DNA of 51,915 bases from Gammaproteobacteria bacterium (GCA_020851975.1 JADZBS010000043.1:1-51915); one strand, 5' to 3'. Positions 41,442 through 50,690 are shown, counted from the first letter of the stretch. Program-made: numbers and translations. The notes: a model not told the origin generated them from the sequence alone.

Positions 41442-41621
41442 TCAGCGCGGCCTGGTCACGAAAGGATCGCCGGCCGGCCAGCGGGAGATTTCGGTCGAGG
41501 AGACGAAGCTCGAGAACAGCAGCAACGCGATCAGCACGGCCAGCCCGCCGAAAGCGTGGTCAGGGCCGGCTTTCCGGCCGGGGCGATGGCGAGGCACGTT
41601 GTCGCGGGTCCTGGTTCGCAT
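41442..41621 (-). CDS. Possible small single-pass membrane protein
   Basis: A 59-residue frame with a very basic N-terminus (MRTRTRDNVPRHRPGRK), one hydrophobic segment (about 25-40, GGLAVLIALLLFSSFV) and a short tail. It is convergent with the transporter operon. The positive-inside pattern and a clear membrane segment make it plausible, but no family is recognised. Chance is possible in GC-rich DNA. Confidence 0.4.
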   Translation of the reverse strand: MRTRTRDNVPRHRPGRKAGPDHAFGGLAVLIALLLFSSFVSSTEISRWPAGDPFVTRPR

Positions 41622-41978
41622 GCGTTTCAAGGGGTGTCCGGCCGGCCGACGCCACTGGAGGGTTGACGCCCCTGCCGCCGTGATGTCGGGGAAACCGCCG
41701 TAAGCCGTCGTCCCGAGTTGACCCTGACGCCAACCACGAGGGCTGGGTGAGGCCGGCCGGACATGGTCCAAATCCGTTGACGACCCGGATCGTCCCCTGA
41801 ATGCCAGTCAGCGTCTGTCGGCGGGATGACAGAGCGACAGTAAACGTCTGCGACTGCCGAGGTTTGGCGCCCGAACACCGTCGTTGGCAGGCCGGCAGTG
41901 GCGATCGCCCGGTACCACGGGCCGGTTTTTGCTATCGTCCCCGACGCCGCGCCCCGTGCGCGCCGGAACCCTGACAGC
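41622..41978. promoter_or_regulatory. Spacer before the Crp-type regulator
   Basis: These 357 bases hold no supported gene. They lie between the small leftward frame and the Crp-type regulator and should contain the promoter of the 42-50 kb cluster. CTGTCG (41815-41820) and CGACAG (41835-41840) form a small inverted repeat. No clear -35/-10 pair or Crp-type palindrome was seen. Confidence 0.4.
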
Positions 41979-42683
41979 ATGCCGATCACCGCCACGGCCG
42001 TCCTCAGGCAGAACCAGTTGATGCGGGGGCTTGCCGACGACACGCTGGCACGCATTGCCGCTGTCGCCGTGCGGCGCACGGTCCCACGCGGCGCCGTCGT
42101 GTTCCGCCAGGGCGATCCCGGCGATGCCCTCTACGCGGTCGTGGCCGGTCGCATCCGCATCGGCGCGCAACACGCCGACGGTCGCGAGGTGTTCCTGAGC
42201 GTCATGGGTCCGGGTGACTCCTTCGGCGAAATCGCGGCCATCGACGGCCAGACCCGGACCGCGACGGCCACCGCACTGGAACCCTCGACCCTGCTTCTCG
42301 TCCACCGCGGCGATCTGCGTGCGCTGATCGCACGCGATCCGAACCTCGCCCAGCACCTGCTCGGCGTGTTCTGCCAGCGAATCCGCTGGACCAGCGATCT
42401 CGTCGAGGAATCGGCCTTCCTCGAATTGCCGGCCCGACTCGCCAGCCGCCTGCTGCGGCTGGCGGCCGGTCACGGGCGCACCGGTGCGGATGGCACCGCG
42501 CTGCACCTATCGCAGGCGGACCTCGCGGCTTTCCTCGGTGCCTCGCGCCAGGTGGTCAACCAGCACCTGCAGTCATGGCGCGCGCGGGGCTGGATCGCGC
42601 TCGCCCGCGGTGTCGTCGTGCTTCGCGACCGCGCTGCGCTGCACGCGCTGGCGCGGGGCGCACCGCCCGCCGCGGAGTCATGA
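41979..42683 (+). CDS. Crp/Fnr family transcriptional regulator
   Basis: A 234-residue regulator with an N-terminal cyclic-nucleotide-binding fold. The fold shows VVFRQGDPGDALYAVVAGRIRI and MGPGDSFGEIAAIDGQTRTATATALEPS, including the G-E-I-A and R-T-A-T phosphate-binding cassette typical of cNMP binders. The C-terminal winged helix has LHLSQADLAAFLGASRQVVNQHLQSW. There are no Fnr-type N-terminal cysteines. The start is ATG 41979. Its stop overlaps the ATG of the CHASE2 gene (ATGA), so a cyclic-nucleotide-responsive regulator is coupled to a nucleotide cyclase. Confidence 0.92.
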   Translation: MPITATAVLRQNQLMRGLADDTLARIAAVAVRRTVPRGAVVFRQGDPGDALYAVVAGRIRIGAQHADGREVFLSVMGPGDSFGEIAAIDGQTRTATATALEPSTLLLVHRGDLRALIARDPNLAQHLLGVFCQRIRWTSDLVEESAFLELPARLASRLLRLAAGHGRTGADGTALHLSQADLAAFLGASRQVVNQHLQSWRARGWIALARGVVVLRDRAALHALARGAPPAAES

Positions 42684-44035
42684 GCGGCGCAAGGTTCGCG
42701 CGTCTGCGCACGGCCACCGCGCTGGGGCTCCTCATCGGCATGCTGGGTGCCTTGGCCGGCGTGCTGCCCTGGGTGGTGAAGATGGAGGATCGCGCTGGCC
42801 TGCCGTGGCTCTTCTCGCTGCGCGGTCCGCGGCCGGCACCGGCGGGCATCGTCCTCGTCCGCATCGATGAGCACACGGGCCCGGCGCTCGGCCTCCCGGC
42901 CGAGTCGGCGCAGTGGCCGCGCGCGACGTTCGCCGCGCTGATCGATGTCCTGCACGCTGCCGGGGCACGCCTGATCGTGCTCGACGTCTTCTTTCCGGAC
43001 CGGGGCCCGGCGGCCGACAACGAGGCGCTCGCGGCGGCGATGACGCGCGCCGGCAACGTGCTCGTCACCGCGCGCCTCGAGCGCGAGGTGCTTGTCGGCG
43101 GTGCGTTGCGCATCGGTCTCGAGTTGCCGATGGCGAGCGTCGCGGCGGCCGCTGCGGGTGTCGCGCCGTTTCCATTGTCGGTCGTGCCGGTACAGGTGAG
43201 CCAGTTCTGGACCTTCCACGCCGGCGCCGCCGACCTGCCGACCCTGCCGGTGCTGGTGGCGCATCAGGCCGCGGCTGGTGCCCTGCGGGTACTGGCGCAA
43301 CGGGTTGCCCGGGATTGCCAGGGGGCCGCGCTGGACCAGGCGGTGTCCGCGACCGGAATCGCCGCGGCGGAAGACCTGCGCGCCCGGCGCGCGCGCGTGC
43401 TTGCCGCGCCGCCCGGCTGCCGGCAGGCGCTGCTGCGGGAAGCTGCCGGACCGCCACGCGAAAGTGCCACGCTCGCCGGCCTGTATGCCGGGGAGGCGTC
43501 CCGCTACTTCAACTACTCCGGTGCCCCAGGCCAGTTCCAGGCGTTGCGCTTCCAGGACCTGCTGCGTGCGCCGGTGCTGGCGGGTGCGCTGAACGACCAG
43601 CTGGTGTTCGTCGGCTTCGCCGCGCGCGATCCCGTCGGCCAGGAGGACAGCTTCTTCACCGTGTTCTCGGATGATGCCGGACTGAACCTGAGCGGGGTCG
43701 AGCTCGCGGCCACCGCCACCGCCAACCTGCTCGCCGGCGACAACCTGCGCCCGCTCTCGACGCTGGTCGCAGCCATGCTCGTGCTGGCCTGGGGCGTGGT
43801 GCTCGGCCTCATCTGTTACCTGCTGCCGGGCGCGCCCGGCGTGGCCGCCGCCGCGCTCGCCGCGCTCGGCTGGCTGCTGGTGGCCTCGTGGTTCTTCGAC
43901 ACCCGGCAGATCTGGTTGCCGGTCCTGGTGCCGATCTTCCTGCAAGTCCCGCTCGCCGTCGGTGGCGGCCTGTTCCTGCAGTTTCGCCAGGCGCGTGCCC
44001 AGCGGGAACGTATCGCCACGGCCATGGGCCACTAA
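42680..44035 (+). CDS. CHASE2 sensor-transmembrane half of a nucleotide cyclase (frameshifted)
   Basis: A 451-residue membrane protein with an N-terminal membrane helix (about 12-32), an extracytoplasmic CHASE2 domain and three C-terminal transmembrane helices. The CHASE2 domain has IVLVRIDEHTGPALG, WPRATFAALIDVLHAAGARLIVLDVFF, and GALNDQLVFVGFAARDPVGQEDSFFT. The last helices include VLAWGVVLGLICYLL and are followed by RQARAQRERIATAMGH and TAA. In relatives this point continues into Y-L-P and a class III cyclase domain. Here an extra A (CACTAACCTG instead of CACTACCTG) creates the stop, and the cyclase domain continues in the next frame. It is either a recent mutation, a sequencing error or a shift site. 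Confidence 0.88.
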   Translation: MSGARFARLRTATALGLLIGMLGALAGVLPWVVKMEDRAGLPWLFSLRGPRPAPAGIVLVRIDEHTGPALGLPAESAQWPRATFAALIDVLHAAGARLIVLDVFFPDRGPAADNEALAAAMTRAGNVLVTARLEREVLVGGALRIGLELPMASVAAAAAGVAPFPLSVVPVQVSQFWTFHAGAADLPTLPVLVAHQAAAGALRVLAQRVARDCQGAALDQAVSATGIAAAEDLRARRARVLAAPPGCRQALLREAAGPPRESATLAGLYAGEASRYFNYSGAPGQFQALRFQDLLRAPVLAGALNDQLVFVGFAARDPVGQEDSFFTVFSDDAGLNLSGVELAATATANLLAGDNLRPLSTLVAAMLVLAWGVVLGLICYLLPGAPGVAAAALAALGWLLVASWFFDTRQIWLPVLVPIFLQVPLAVGGGLFLQFRQARAQRERIATAMGH

Positions 44036-44867
44036 CCTGCCGGCGCAACTCGTCGACCGGCTCGCCGAGGAAGGCGTCTCGGCGACCGCCGCCGGCCAGC
44101 AGGTCTACGGCACCTGCCTGGCTACCGACGCTTCGCAATACACGCCGCTCGCCGAGACGCTCACGCCCGAGACGCTCGGCCGCACGCTCAACGCCTACTT
44201 CGACATCCTGTTCGCCGAGGTCGAACGCCACGGCGGCGCGGTCACCGACATCGTCGGCGATGCCATGATGGCGATCTGGGTCTCCGGCCGGCCCGGCAGC
44301 GGCATCGAACGGCGTGCCTGCGAGGCGGCACTCGCGATCCGCGCCGGCCTCGAGGCGCGCGCTGCAGCCGGGGAGCGCGCCGCGCTGCCGACGCGCATTG
44401 GCCTGCACTCGGGCATCGTGCATTGGGGCACGGTCGGTGCCCGCGGGCACCTCCAGGTGCGTGCCGTCGGCGACATCGTCAACACCGCTGCCCGCATCGA
44501 GGGCCTGAACAAGCAGCTCGGCACGCGCGTGCTCGTGTCGGCCGAGACGCTCATCCGTTGCGAAGGTTTGCGCGAACGGCCGGTTGGTCGCTTCCTGCTC
44601 GCCGGCAAGGCGCAGCCCGTGGCGGTGCACGAACTCCTCGCGCCAGCACAGGCTGCCGACACCGACGGGTTACAGCGCTTTGCCCGGGCGCTCGCGTTGT
44701 TCCAGGCGGGCGACTGGCGTGCGGCCTGGCCCCTGTTCCGGGAGTGCCAGGAAATCGGCGCCGCTGGAGACCCGGTGGCGGCGTTCTACGCCGGGCTCTG
44801 CGCCCGCTTCGAACAGACCGGACCGGTGGCACTGGTGGCCGGCGCCGTGGTTGTCGACGGCAAGTAG
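43962..44867 (+). CDS. Class III adenylate/guanylate cyclase domain, downstream half of frameshifted gene
   Basis: This frame carries the catalytic domain missing from the CHASE2 protein. Homology starts at about 44036 with LPAQLVDRLAEEG. The class III features are ATDASQYTPLAE (first metal Asp), GGAVTDIVGDAMMAIW (second metal Asp), RIGLHSGIVHWGTVG and VRAVGDIVNTAARIEGLN. A C-terminal helical extension follows. All key metal residues are present, so activity is possible if the protein is made. A GTG at 43962 could start a separate soluble product, but the sequence before 44036 is out of frame with the CHASE2 gene and has no homology. The gene is best read as one CHASE2-cyclase with a +1 lesion. 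Confidence 0.8.
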   Translation: MAACSCSFARRVPSGNVSPRPWATNLPAQLVDRLAEEGVSATAAGQQVYGTCLATDASQYTPLAETLTPETLGRTLNAYFDILFAEVERHGGAVTDIVGDAMMAIWVSGRPGSGIERRACEAALAIRAGLEARAAAGERAALPTRIGLHSGIVHWGTVGARGHLQVRAVGDIVNTAARIEGLNKQLGTRVLVSAETLIRCEGLRERPVGRFLLAGKAQPVAVHELLAPAQAADTDGLQRFARALALFQAGDWRAAWPLFRECQEIGAAGDPVAAFYAGLCARFEQTGPVALVAGAVVVDGK

Positions 44868-45047
44868 CACGTAGACCCATTCTTCATGCTGCAGTCGTTG
44901 CGCGGCTGGGGTGGGCGCCCTACACTCGACCACTGACGCCAACGCCGTAACAACCCCAAGAACGCGTGACCCGAGGGGCAGGGCCTGGAGGCGTCCGGTC
45001 GCAACCGGACGCAGCCGTGCACATCGGGAGGCGCAGAGGCGAGACTG

Positions 45048-48000
45048 TTGCCGAACCCGTACCGGCCCTCGTGGCGGCGGAGTCCTGCAGTCGTCACCAG
45101 GCACAGGCACGTGCCAGCGGTGATGTTGGCACTGCTGGCGTCGCTCAATCCCCTGTCCGGAGCACTCGCGCAGTCCTGCGAGCCGCCCGCGGCGCGTCTC
45201 GTTTCGATCCAGGGCTCGGTCGACGTGCGCCGCGACCAGCAATCCACCTGGGAACCGGTTGCGCTCGAGTCGACGCTCTGCCCGGGTGACAGCCTGCGCG
45301 TGCTCGCGGCGGGTCGCGCTGCGCTCGTCATGCCCGACCAGACCGTCACGCGCCTCGGCGAGGACACCACCGTCACGTTCCGCCGGCCGCCGGCTGGCGC
45401 CGAGCGCACCTGGCTCAACGTGCTTCGCGGCGTGATCCACGTCATCACGCGGCAGCGCGATGCGCTGCGCGTGGAGACCCCGTTCGCCAATGCCGGCATC
45501 GAGGGTACCGAGTTTCTGGTGCGCGTCACGGCCGTCGATGCCACCGTCGAGGTGCTCGAGGGCGCCGTCAAGGTCGATGGGGTGGGCGGCGACCGCGCCA
45601 CGGCGTCGGCGGACAGGAAGGTCACCGCGGCAACCGGCACGGCGCTGGTCGGCAGCGCGACGGATCGCAGTGGCTTCCGCCGCAGCGTCCAGTGGGCGCT
45701 GTACTACCCGCCGGTCGGCACGGGTGCGGCGGGTGGCGTGGCGCGCGCTCGCGAGGCGCTCGTCGTCGGTCGTGTTGCGGAAGCCACGGCCGAGCTCGAT
45801 GCCGTGCTCGCCGCCGATCCCGACAACGCCGAGGCACTGGCGTTGCGGGCCACGGTGGCGCTCGCCCAGGGCGAGGGCGACGCCGCACGCGACTTCGCCA
45901 CCCGTGCGGTCGCGGCTGCTCCGCAGTCATCGGCTGCCTTGCTCGCCCGCTCCTATGTCGAACAGGCGGAATTCCAGGTCGAGCAGGCGCTCGCCACGCT
46001 GCAGGAAGCGGCGGTCGTGGATTTCGCCAACGCGCTGGTCGAGGCGCGGCTCGCCGAACTCCGGCTCGCGGTCGGCGATACGTCCGGGGCCATCGAAACC
46101 GCCGAGCGTGCCGTGGCTGCCGACCAGGGCCTGGCGCTGCCGCGCACGGTGCTCGGCTTTGCCCTCCTCGCGCGCGTGCAGACGGCGGCGGCGCGCGAGC
46201 GTTTCCGCGAAGCCATCGAGCGTGATTCCGCCGCACCGCTGCCCCGGCTCGGCCTCGGTCTCGCGCTGATTCGCGACGGCGAACTCGCCGCCGGGCGCGA
46301 GCAGATCGAGATTGCGGTGCTCCTCGACCCGGGCAATGCGCTCCTGCGCAGCTACGCCGGCAAGGCCTACTACGAGGAGAAGCGCGACACCCTCGCCGCC
46401 ACGCAACTGCAGATTGCCCGCGAACTCGACCCGAACGACCCGACGCCGTGGTTCTACGATGCGATCCGCAAGCAGACGGTCAACCGTCCGGCAGATGCCC
46501 TCGTCGACCTGCACGAGTCGATAGCCATGAACGACAACCGGGCTGTGTACCGTTCGCAACTGCTGCTCGATGATGACGCGGCAGCACGCAACGCCAGCGT
46601 TGCTGCCATCTACAACGATCTCGGCTTCGAGACGCTCGCGGTCCTGGCTGGTACCGACGGACTGGCTGAGAACTTCGGTAACTTCTCCGCACACCGCCTG
46701 CTGGCCGATGCCTACGAAAAACGCCCACGCTACGACGTTGCCCGCGTCAGCGAAGCGCTGCAAGCCCAGATCCGACAGCCGTTGTACGCACCGCCCGTCG
46801 ATCTCGTGGAGACCACCGATAACCTGGCGATTCTGCGCGCGGCCGGTCCCACTCGGGTCGGGATCAACGAATACAACCCGTTGTTTGAACGCGAGCAATT
46901 GCGCGTACAGGCCGACGCCATCCTGGGTTCGCGTGACACCCGGGGCGACCAGTTCGGCGTGAGCGGGCTGGAGGACAATCTTGCTTTCTCGGTCGGCCAG
47001 TTGCATTACGAAACGGATGGCTACACGGCGAACAATGCCGCCGAGAAGGACGTCTACGATGCTTTCCTGCAGATCGAGGCGAGCCCGGCCACGACCTGGC
47101 AACTGAACGCGCGACGCACGGAACTCGAGCTCGGCAATACGTTCTTCGCCTTCGACCCGACATTCGAGTTTCCAACTGAGATTGGCGAACAAGCCGACAC
47201 CCTGCGCCTGAACGGCCGGCATGCACCCAGGCCGGATGGGGACATCGTCTGGAGCGTCGTCTACGAGGATCGTGATCGCGACGTGCACTACACGCCGCTC
47301 GATATTCCCGTCACCCGGACCGAGGCGCAGACATGGTCTGCAGAGCTCCAGCGCGTCGATCGCCTGACGGATTTCCATCTCGTGTCCGGGGTTTCCATGG
47401 TCACGGACCATCAGGATTTCCCGATGGAGGGAGAGAACATAGAGAGTTTCGCCGGCACGGGTTACGCCTACCTGAACTGGCGCCCACCCGCCGGTGCACT
47501 CGCGTTGACGGCCGGTCTTGCCATGGACTTCTTTGAGCAGGAGCTAAGTGCTTTCAACGATGAATACGACCGCACTCACATCAGCCCCAAGCTCGGCCTG
47601 ATGTGGACCGGGCAGGGAGGCACGACGCTGCGCGCCGCGGCGTTCGAGTCAGTGCGGCGTCCGCTGATCCGCAGCCAGTCGATCGAGCCCACCACGGTCG
47701 TCGGCTTCAACCAGTTCTTCGCCGGATTCGACAACCTCTACGGTGATCCGGAAGGTGCGCTGTCGCAGCGTGTTGCCGTGGCAATCGACCAGGCCTTCGG
47801 CGGGCAGACCTACGCCGGGCTGGAGGCGTCGCTACGCGACCTCGAGGTGCTGGTCTTCCAGGACGATACGGAAGCGACAGTGCACTGGCGGGAGAAATCG
47901 GGACGGGCCTATTGGTATCGGGCGCTGCCGTCGGAGGCCGACGCCTGGCTGCCCCCGGGCTGGAACGCTGCAATATCCCTGAGCGGTGAACTGGACACGT

Positions 48001-48359
48001 ACTCCAGGCCGGCTCGACGGACCGGGCCGGAGGCCTACAACGAGCTCGATATCTGGCGCTTCCCGGTCGGCCTGCTGTTCACGACACCGTCGGGCTGGAC
48101 ACTGCGCACGGTCGTGACCTATACGAAGCAGGAGACGGACTTCCAGATCGAGACGATCTTCCCTGTCGTCGTGCGGGAGGAGGACGGCTGGGTCACCGAT
48201 GTGTTCGTGGAGTTCCGCCTGCCCGACCGGTTCGGCATCGTGTCACTGGGGGTGCGCAATGCCTTCGACTCGCGCATCACCATTTTCGAAACCGACCCAC
48301 TGAGTGCGCGCACTGCCGGGCGGCGCCAGATCATCGGCACGATCAGCCTGACGTTCTGA
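45048..48359 (+). CDS. FecR-domain / TPR / outer-membrane beta-barrel protein
   Basis: A 1103-residue exported protein. A signal peptide (hydrophobic VMLALLASLNPLSGALA, cleaved near AQS) is followed by a FecR domain (about 50-180) with SIQGSVDVRRD, GDSLRVLAAGRAAL and NAGIEGTEFLVRV. TPR-like helical repeats follow (about 225-500), including AVLAADPDNAEALALRATVA and ARELDPNDPTPWFYDAI. From about residue 610, after GINEYNPLFEREQLR, there is a long stretch of alternating strands ending RQIIGTISLTF, a C-terminal Phe as in outer-membrane barrels. The architecture resembles TPR-barrel exporters such as PgaA. The start is TTG 45048, or ATG 45123 inside the signal. The 180-bp spacer before it shows nothing specific. 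Confidence 0.85.
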   Translation: MPNPYRPSWRRSPAVVTRHRHVPAVMLALLASLNPLSGALAQSCEPPAARLVSIQGSVDVRRDQQSTWEPVALESTLCPGDSLRVLAAGRAALVMPDQTVTRLGEDTTVTFRRPPAGAERTWLNVLRGVIHVITRQRDALRVETPFANAGIEGTEFLVRVTAVDATVEVLEGAVKVDGVGGDRATASADRKVTAATGTALVGSATDRSGFRRSVQWALYYPPVGTGAAGGVARAREALVVGRVAEATAELDAVLAADPDNAEALALRATVALAQGEGDAARDFATRAVAAAPQSSAALLARSYVEQAEFQVEQALATLQEAAVVDFANALVEARLAELRLAVGDTSGAIETAERAVAADQGLALPRTVLGFALLARVQTAAARERFREAIERDSAAPLPRLGLGLALIRDGELAAGREQIEIAVLLDPGNALLRSYAGKAYYEEKRDTLAATQLQIARELDPNDPTPWFYDAIRKQTVNRPADALVDLHESIAMNDNRAVYRSQLLLDDDAAARNASVAAIYNDLGFETLAVLAGTDGLAENFGNFSAHRLLADAYEKRPRYDVARVSEALQAQIRQPLYAPPVDLVETTDNLAILRAAGPTRVGINEYNPLFEREQLRVQADAILGSRDTRGDQFGVSGLEDNLAFSVGQLHYETDGYTANNAAEKDVYDAFLQIEASPATTWQLNARRTELELGNTFFAFDPTFEFPTEIGEQADTLRLNGRHAPRPDGDIVWSVVYEDRDRDVHYTPLDIPVTRTEAQTWSAELQRVDRLTDFHLVSGVSMVTDHQDFPMEGENIESFAGTGYAYLNWRPPAGALALTAGLAMDFFEQELSAFNDEYDRTHISPKLGLMWTGQGGTTLRAAAFESVRRPLIRSQSIEPTTVVGFNQFFAGFDNLYGDPEGALSQRVAVAIDQAFGGQTYAGLEASLRDLEVLVFQDDTEATVHWREKSGRAYWYRALPSEADAWLPPGWNAAISLSGELDTYSRPARRTGPEAYNELDIWRFPVGLLFTTPSGWTLRTVVTYTKQETDFQIETIFPVVVREEDGWVTDVFVEFRLPDRFGIVSLGVRNAFDSRITIFETDPLSARTAGRRQIIGTISLTF

Positions 48360-48380
48360 AACCAACGGGAGAGAACCGTG

Positions 48381-48941
48381 ATGTCCAGGACAACGCGACG
48401 CGTTTCAGCATGGACCCTGCTTGTCATCGTTGCCACAGTGGCGTGGTCGACTGTGCGGGCTTCGGATGAGGTGCAACCGACCTACACCATCGAGGTTCAG
48501 GGCGGTGCGCCCAATACCACCAGCCGGATTCAGCCCTGGCAGCGGCTGCGGGCCTTCCAGACGCGGCTGGTCGAACTATTGGCTGTGCCGGAGGATGGCA
48601 ATCTGCAGGTTGCCGACATCGGCTGCGTACGCTGCCCCGGGCTCGACCCGGTGTTTGACCCGCAGAAGGAGACCTGGGTGGCGCCGGAGAAGCCGCCGTC
48701 GAGCGTTGAATACATCCTGTTCACCAAGGACAGGGAACGGCTCACACCCATATTTCGCGAGGCTCTCGTCACGGTGAAGGGCGATCCGCTGCTCGACGAT
48801 GTGGGGTTCCGCATGACGGAGCATCTCGATGCGGATGCGCCGGACTGCGGTGGCTATCCCTCGCCCTGCAACCCGCGGCCCGTCTGCACCATGTACGGCG
48901 GTTGCAGCCGCAGCGCCTATTCCTGCAAGAAGTGCTACTGA
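48381..48941 (+). CDS. Secreted cysteine-rich protein of unknown function
   Basis: A 186-residue protein with a signal peptide (RRVSAWTLLVIVATVAWSTVRA). A mature part follows with a Cys pair (GCVRCPG) and six more cysteines packed in the last 31 residues (CGGYPSPC, VCTMYGGC, SCKKCY at the end). Eight cysteines allow four disulfides, consistent with a compact extracellular domain. The middle (about 100-140) resembles a mixed alpha/beta domain. No family is recognised. It begins about 20 bp after the FecR-TPR-barrel gene, and the metalloprotease gene follows, so it may be cargo or a surface partner of the barrel. A GTG lies one codon before the chosen ATG. Confidence 0.78.
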   Translation: MSRTTRRVSAWTLLVIVATVAWSTVRASDEVQPTYTIEVQGGAPNTTSRIQPWQRLRAFQTRLVELLAVPEDGNLQVADIGCVRCPGLDPVFDPQKETWVAPEKPPSSVEYILFTKDRERLTPIFREALVTVKGDPLLDDVGFRMTEHLDADAPDCGGYPSPCNPRPVCTMYGGCSRSAYSCKKCY

Positions 48942-49019
48942 ACAGCGTGGCCGGCGGCGGTGCAGGATGCAACTGCTCTGCGAGCGACTCGATCCGACGC
49001 CGGTCGCCATACGCAGGGC

Positions 49020-50207
49020 ATGAGCTGCGGATTCGGGTGTGCCGTCGCCTGTCTGCTCGTCTTCACCGGCGATGCCGTGGCTTCGACCACGCTCCTATGG
49101 CAGCCACAGGGCGGCGCATGCCCAGGTTACGAGGAATCGAGCAAGCAGGCGCTGTGCGCCAGGGTGGTCGTCGACAGGCAGATCCTGGTCGGATCACAGC
49201 CGGAGGTTCTTGCCCTGATGGTGCCCGGGCGAGTGGAGCCACTGCAGGCGAGACGCATCGGCGGTGACACCGATACCTGGTATGGCAGAGTCGTTGGCGA
49301 CGAATTCAGTCATGTGACGTTTGCGGTGCGGGACTCATCGATCGTCGGCCTGATATCGACCGCCAGTAGCCGCCCGTATCGCCTGCGCCGGCTGCCGGAT
49401 GGCGGAACGATCGTCGAGCAGGTCGTCGGACGCACCCCGATGGCCGATAGGGAGTCAGGTCGGGTGACGCGTCGGGCAGCGCGCGCCGTGAGCCGCTGCA
49501 CGATCGAGACACCAGAGTGCAACGGGCCGGCCGTGGTCGACGTCTTGCCGGTATTCACCGCGGCCGCCGCCGAATGGGCGGGCGGAGCAGACCTGTTGAT
49601 GGACTGGCTCACCGTGGCGGAATGGCGAACCAACCAGTCATTCATCGACAGCGGGATCAAACACGGCGTGCGCTTCAAGCCGGCGAAGGAAACGGCCTGG
49701 CGCGAGTCGGGATCGCCGATCAACGACTTCGATGCCTTCAGGGAAGGCTCGAGTCCGTGGATCCAGGACATTCACCGCTGGCGTGACGAGGATGTTCACG
49801 CCGATCTGGTCGTGATCGTGACCTCCGGCGATGTTTCCGGTGGCCACGCCAACCGGCCTCGCCAGCCGGATGCGGGACAGGCGTTCACCGTCGTGACGAT
49901 CCAGGGACTGACCGGTGATGACACGCTCACGCATGAGCTGGGACACCTGCTCGGTGCCGGGCATGCCGATGGCGGCGGCGCGATGCCATTTGGCCGGGCG
50001 TTCAGCGAACCACGACCAGCAGCAGGATGCACGCCATTTGCGACAATCATGGAGGGCAGCGCGCTCTGCGAAGGCTGCGTGCGCCTGTTGCACTGGAGTG
50101 GCGGTTCCACGGCCCGCCAGCACTGTGGCGACCGGCTCGGTGACGTCTGCGCGGACAACGCTGCGGTGCTCAACCGCACGGCCTGCGCGGTTGCCGGGTA
50201 TCGATAG
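49020..50207 (+). CDS. Secreted zinc metalloprotease (metzincin type)
   Basis: A 395-residue protein with a signal peptide (about 1-22, GCAVACLLVFTGDAVAS). A pro-region follows (about 25-155) with YGRVVGDEFSHVTFAVRD and LISTASSRPYRLRRL. The catalytic domain has the full zinc motif THELGHLLGAGH (HExxHxxGxxH), followed by FATIMEGSALCEGC with a likely Met-turn. This is the reprolysin-like pattern seen in bacterial metzincins. Several cysteines flank the site. The start is ATG 49020, which begins directly before the signal peptide. It is the last gene of the cluster that starts with the Crp-type regulator. Confidence 0.86.
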   Translation: MSCGFGCAVACLLVFTGDAVASTTLLWQPQGGACPGYEESSKQALCARVVVDRQILVGSQPEVLALMVPGRVEPLQARRIGGDTDTWYGRVVGDEFSHVTFAVRDSSIVGLISTASSRPYRLRRLPDGGTIVEQVVGRTPMADRESGRVTRRAARAVSRCTIETPECNGPAVVDVLPVFTAAAAEWAGGADLLMDWLTVAEWRTNQSFIDSGIKHGVRFKPAKETAWRESGSPINDFDAFREGSSPWIQDIHRWRDEDVHADLVVIVTSGDVSGGHANRPRQPDAGQAFTVVTIQGLTGDDTLTHELGHLLGAGHADGGGAMPFGRAFSEPRPAAGCTPFATIMEGSALCEGCVRLLHWSGGSTARQHCGDRLGDVCADNAAVLNRTACAVAGYR

Positions 50208-50419
50208 GCCGGCAATCACGATCATGCTGTGAATGGCTGAGCGCGATCGGCCCTCATGGGCCGGGTTCCGGCCACCGCTTGGCTAGGTAGCTCTGCGTAT
50301 ATCGAGAATCGCACGATCATGCGACGCTCGTGTCGTTGTCAGGGAGCGGATTTTCGTAACCACATCTCGAACGTGACTCGTCGCCTGGAGACGGACCGCT
50401 CCCTGCTGCGTCCGGCACC

Positions 50420-50665
50420 ATGGCCACCCCGATCAACATCAGCGGTCTCCTGGTCCACGCCCAGCCGGAAAGGGCGGAGGATCTCTGCAAGCAACTGCTG
50501 CAGATCCCGGGAATAGAAGTCCACGCCGTCAGTCCCGAAGGGCGCCTGGTGATCACGCTGGAAAACGCCAGCGACCAGGCCATGGCCGATACCTTTGCGC
50601 GCGTCCAGGCGCTGCCGGACGTGATCTCCGCGAGCCTCGTCTACCACCACGCCGAGGATGGCTGA
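50420..50665 (+). CDS. napD: Chaperone NapD for periplasmic nitrate reductase
   Basis: NapD binds the Tat signal of NapA and delays export until the cofactor is inserted. The 81-residue protein begins [20 protein letters not shown] and contains [20 protein letters not shown] and [13 protein letters not shown], matching NapD. It starts the nap operon in this orientation, 25 bp before napA. The 212-bp spacer to the upstream protease gene shows no clear Fnr palindrome. Confidence 0.93.
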   Translation: MATPINISGLLVHAQPERAEDLCKQLLQIPGIEVHAVSPEGRLVITLENASDQAMADTFARVQALPDVISASLVYHHAEDG

Positions 50666-50690
50666 ACCGCCGTCCACAGGAGCCATTGCC

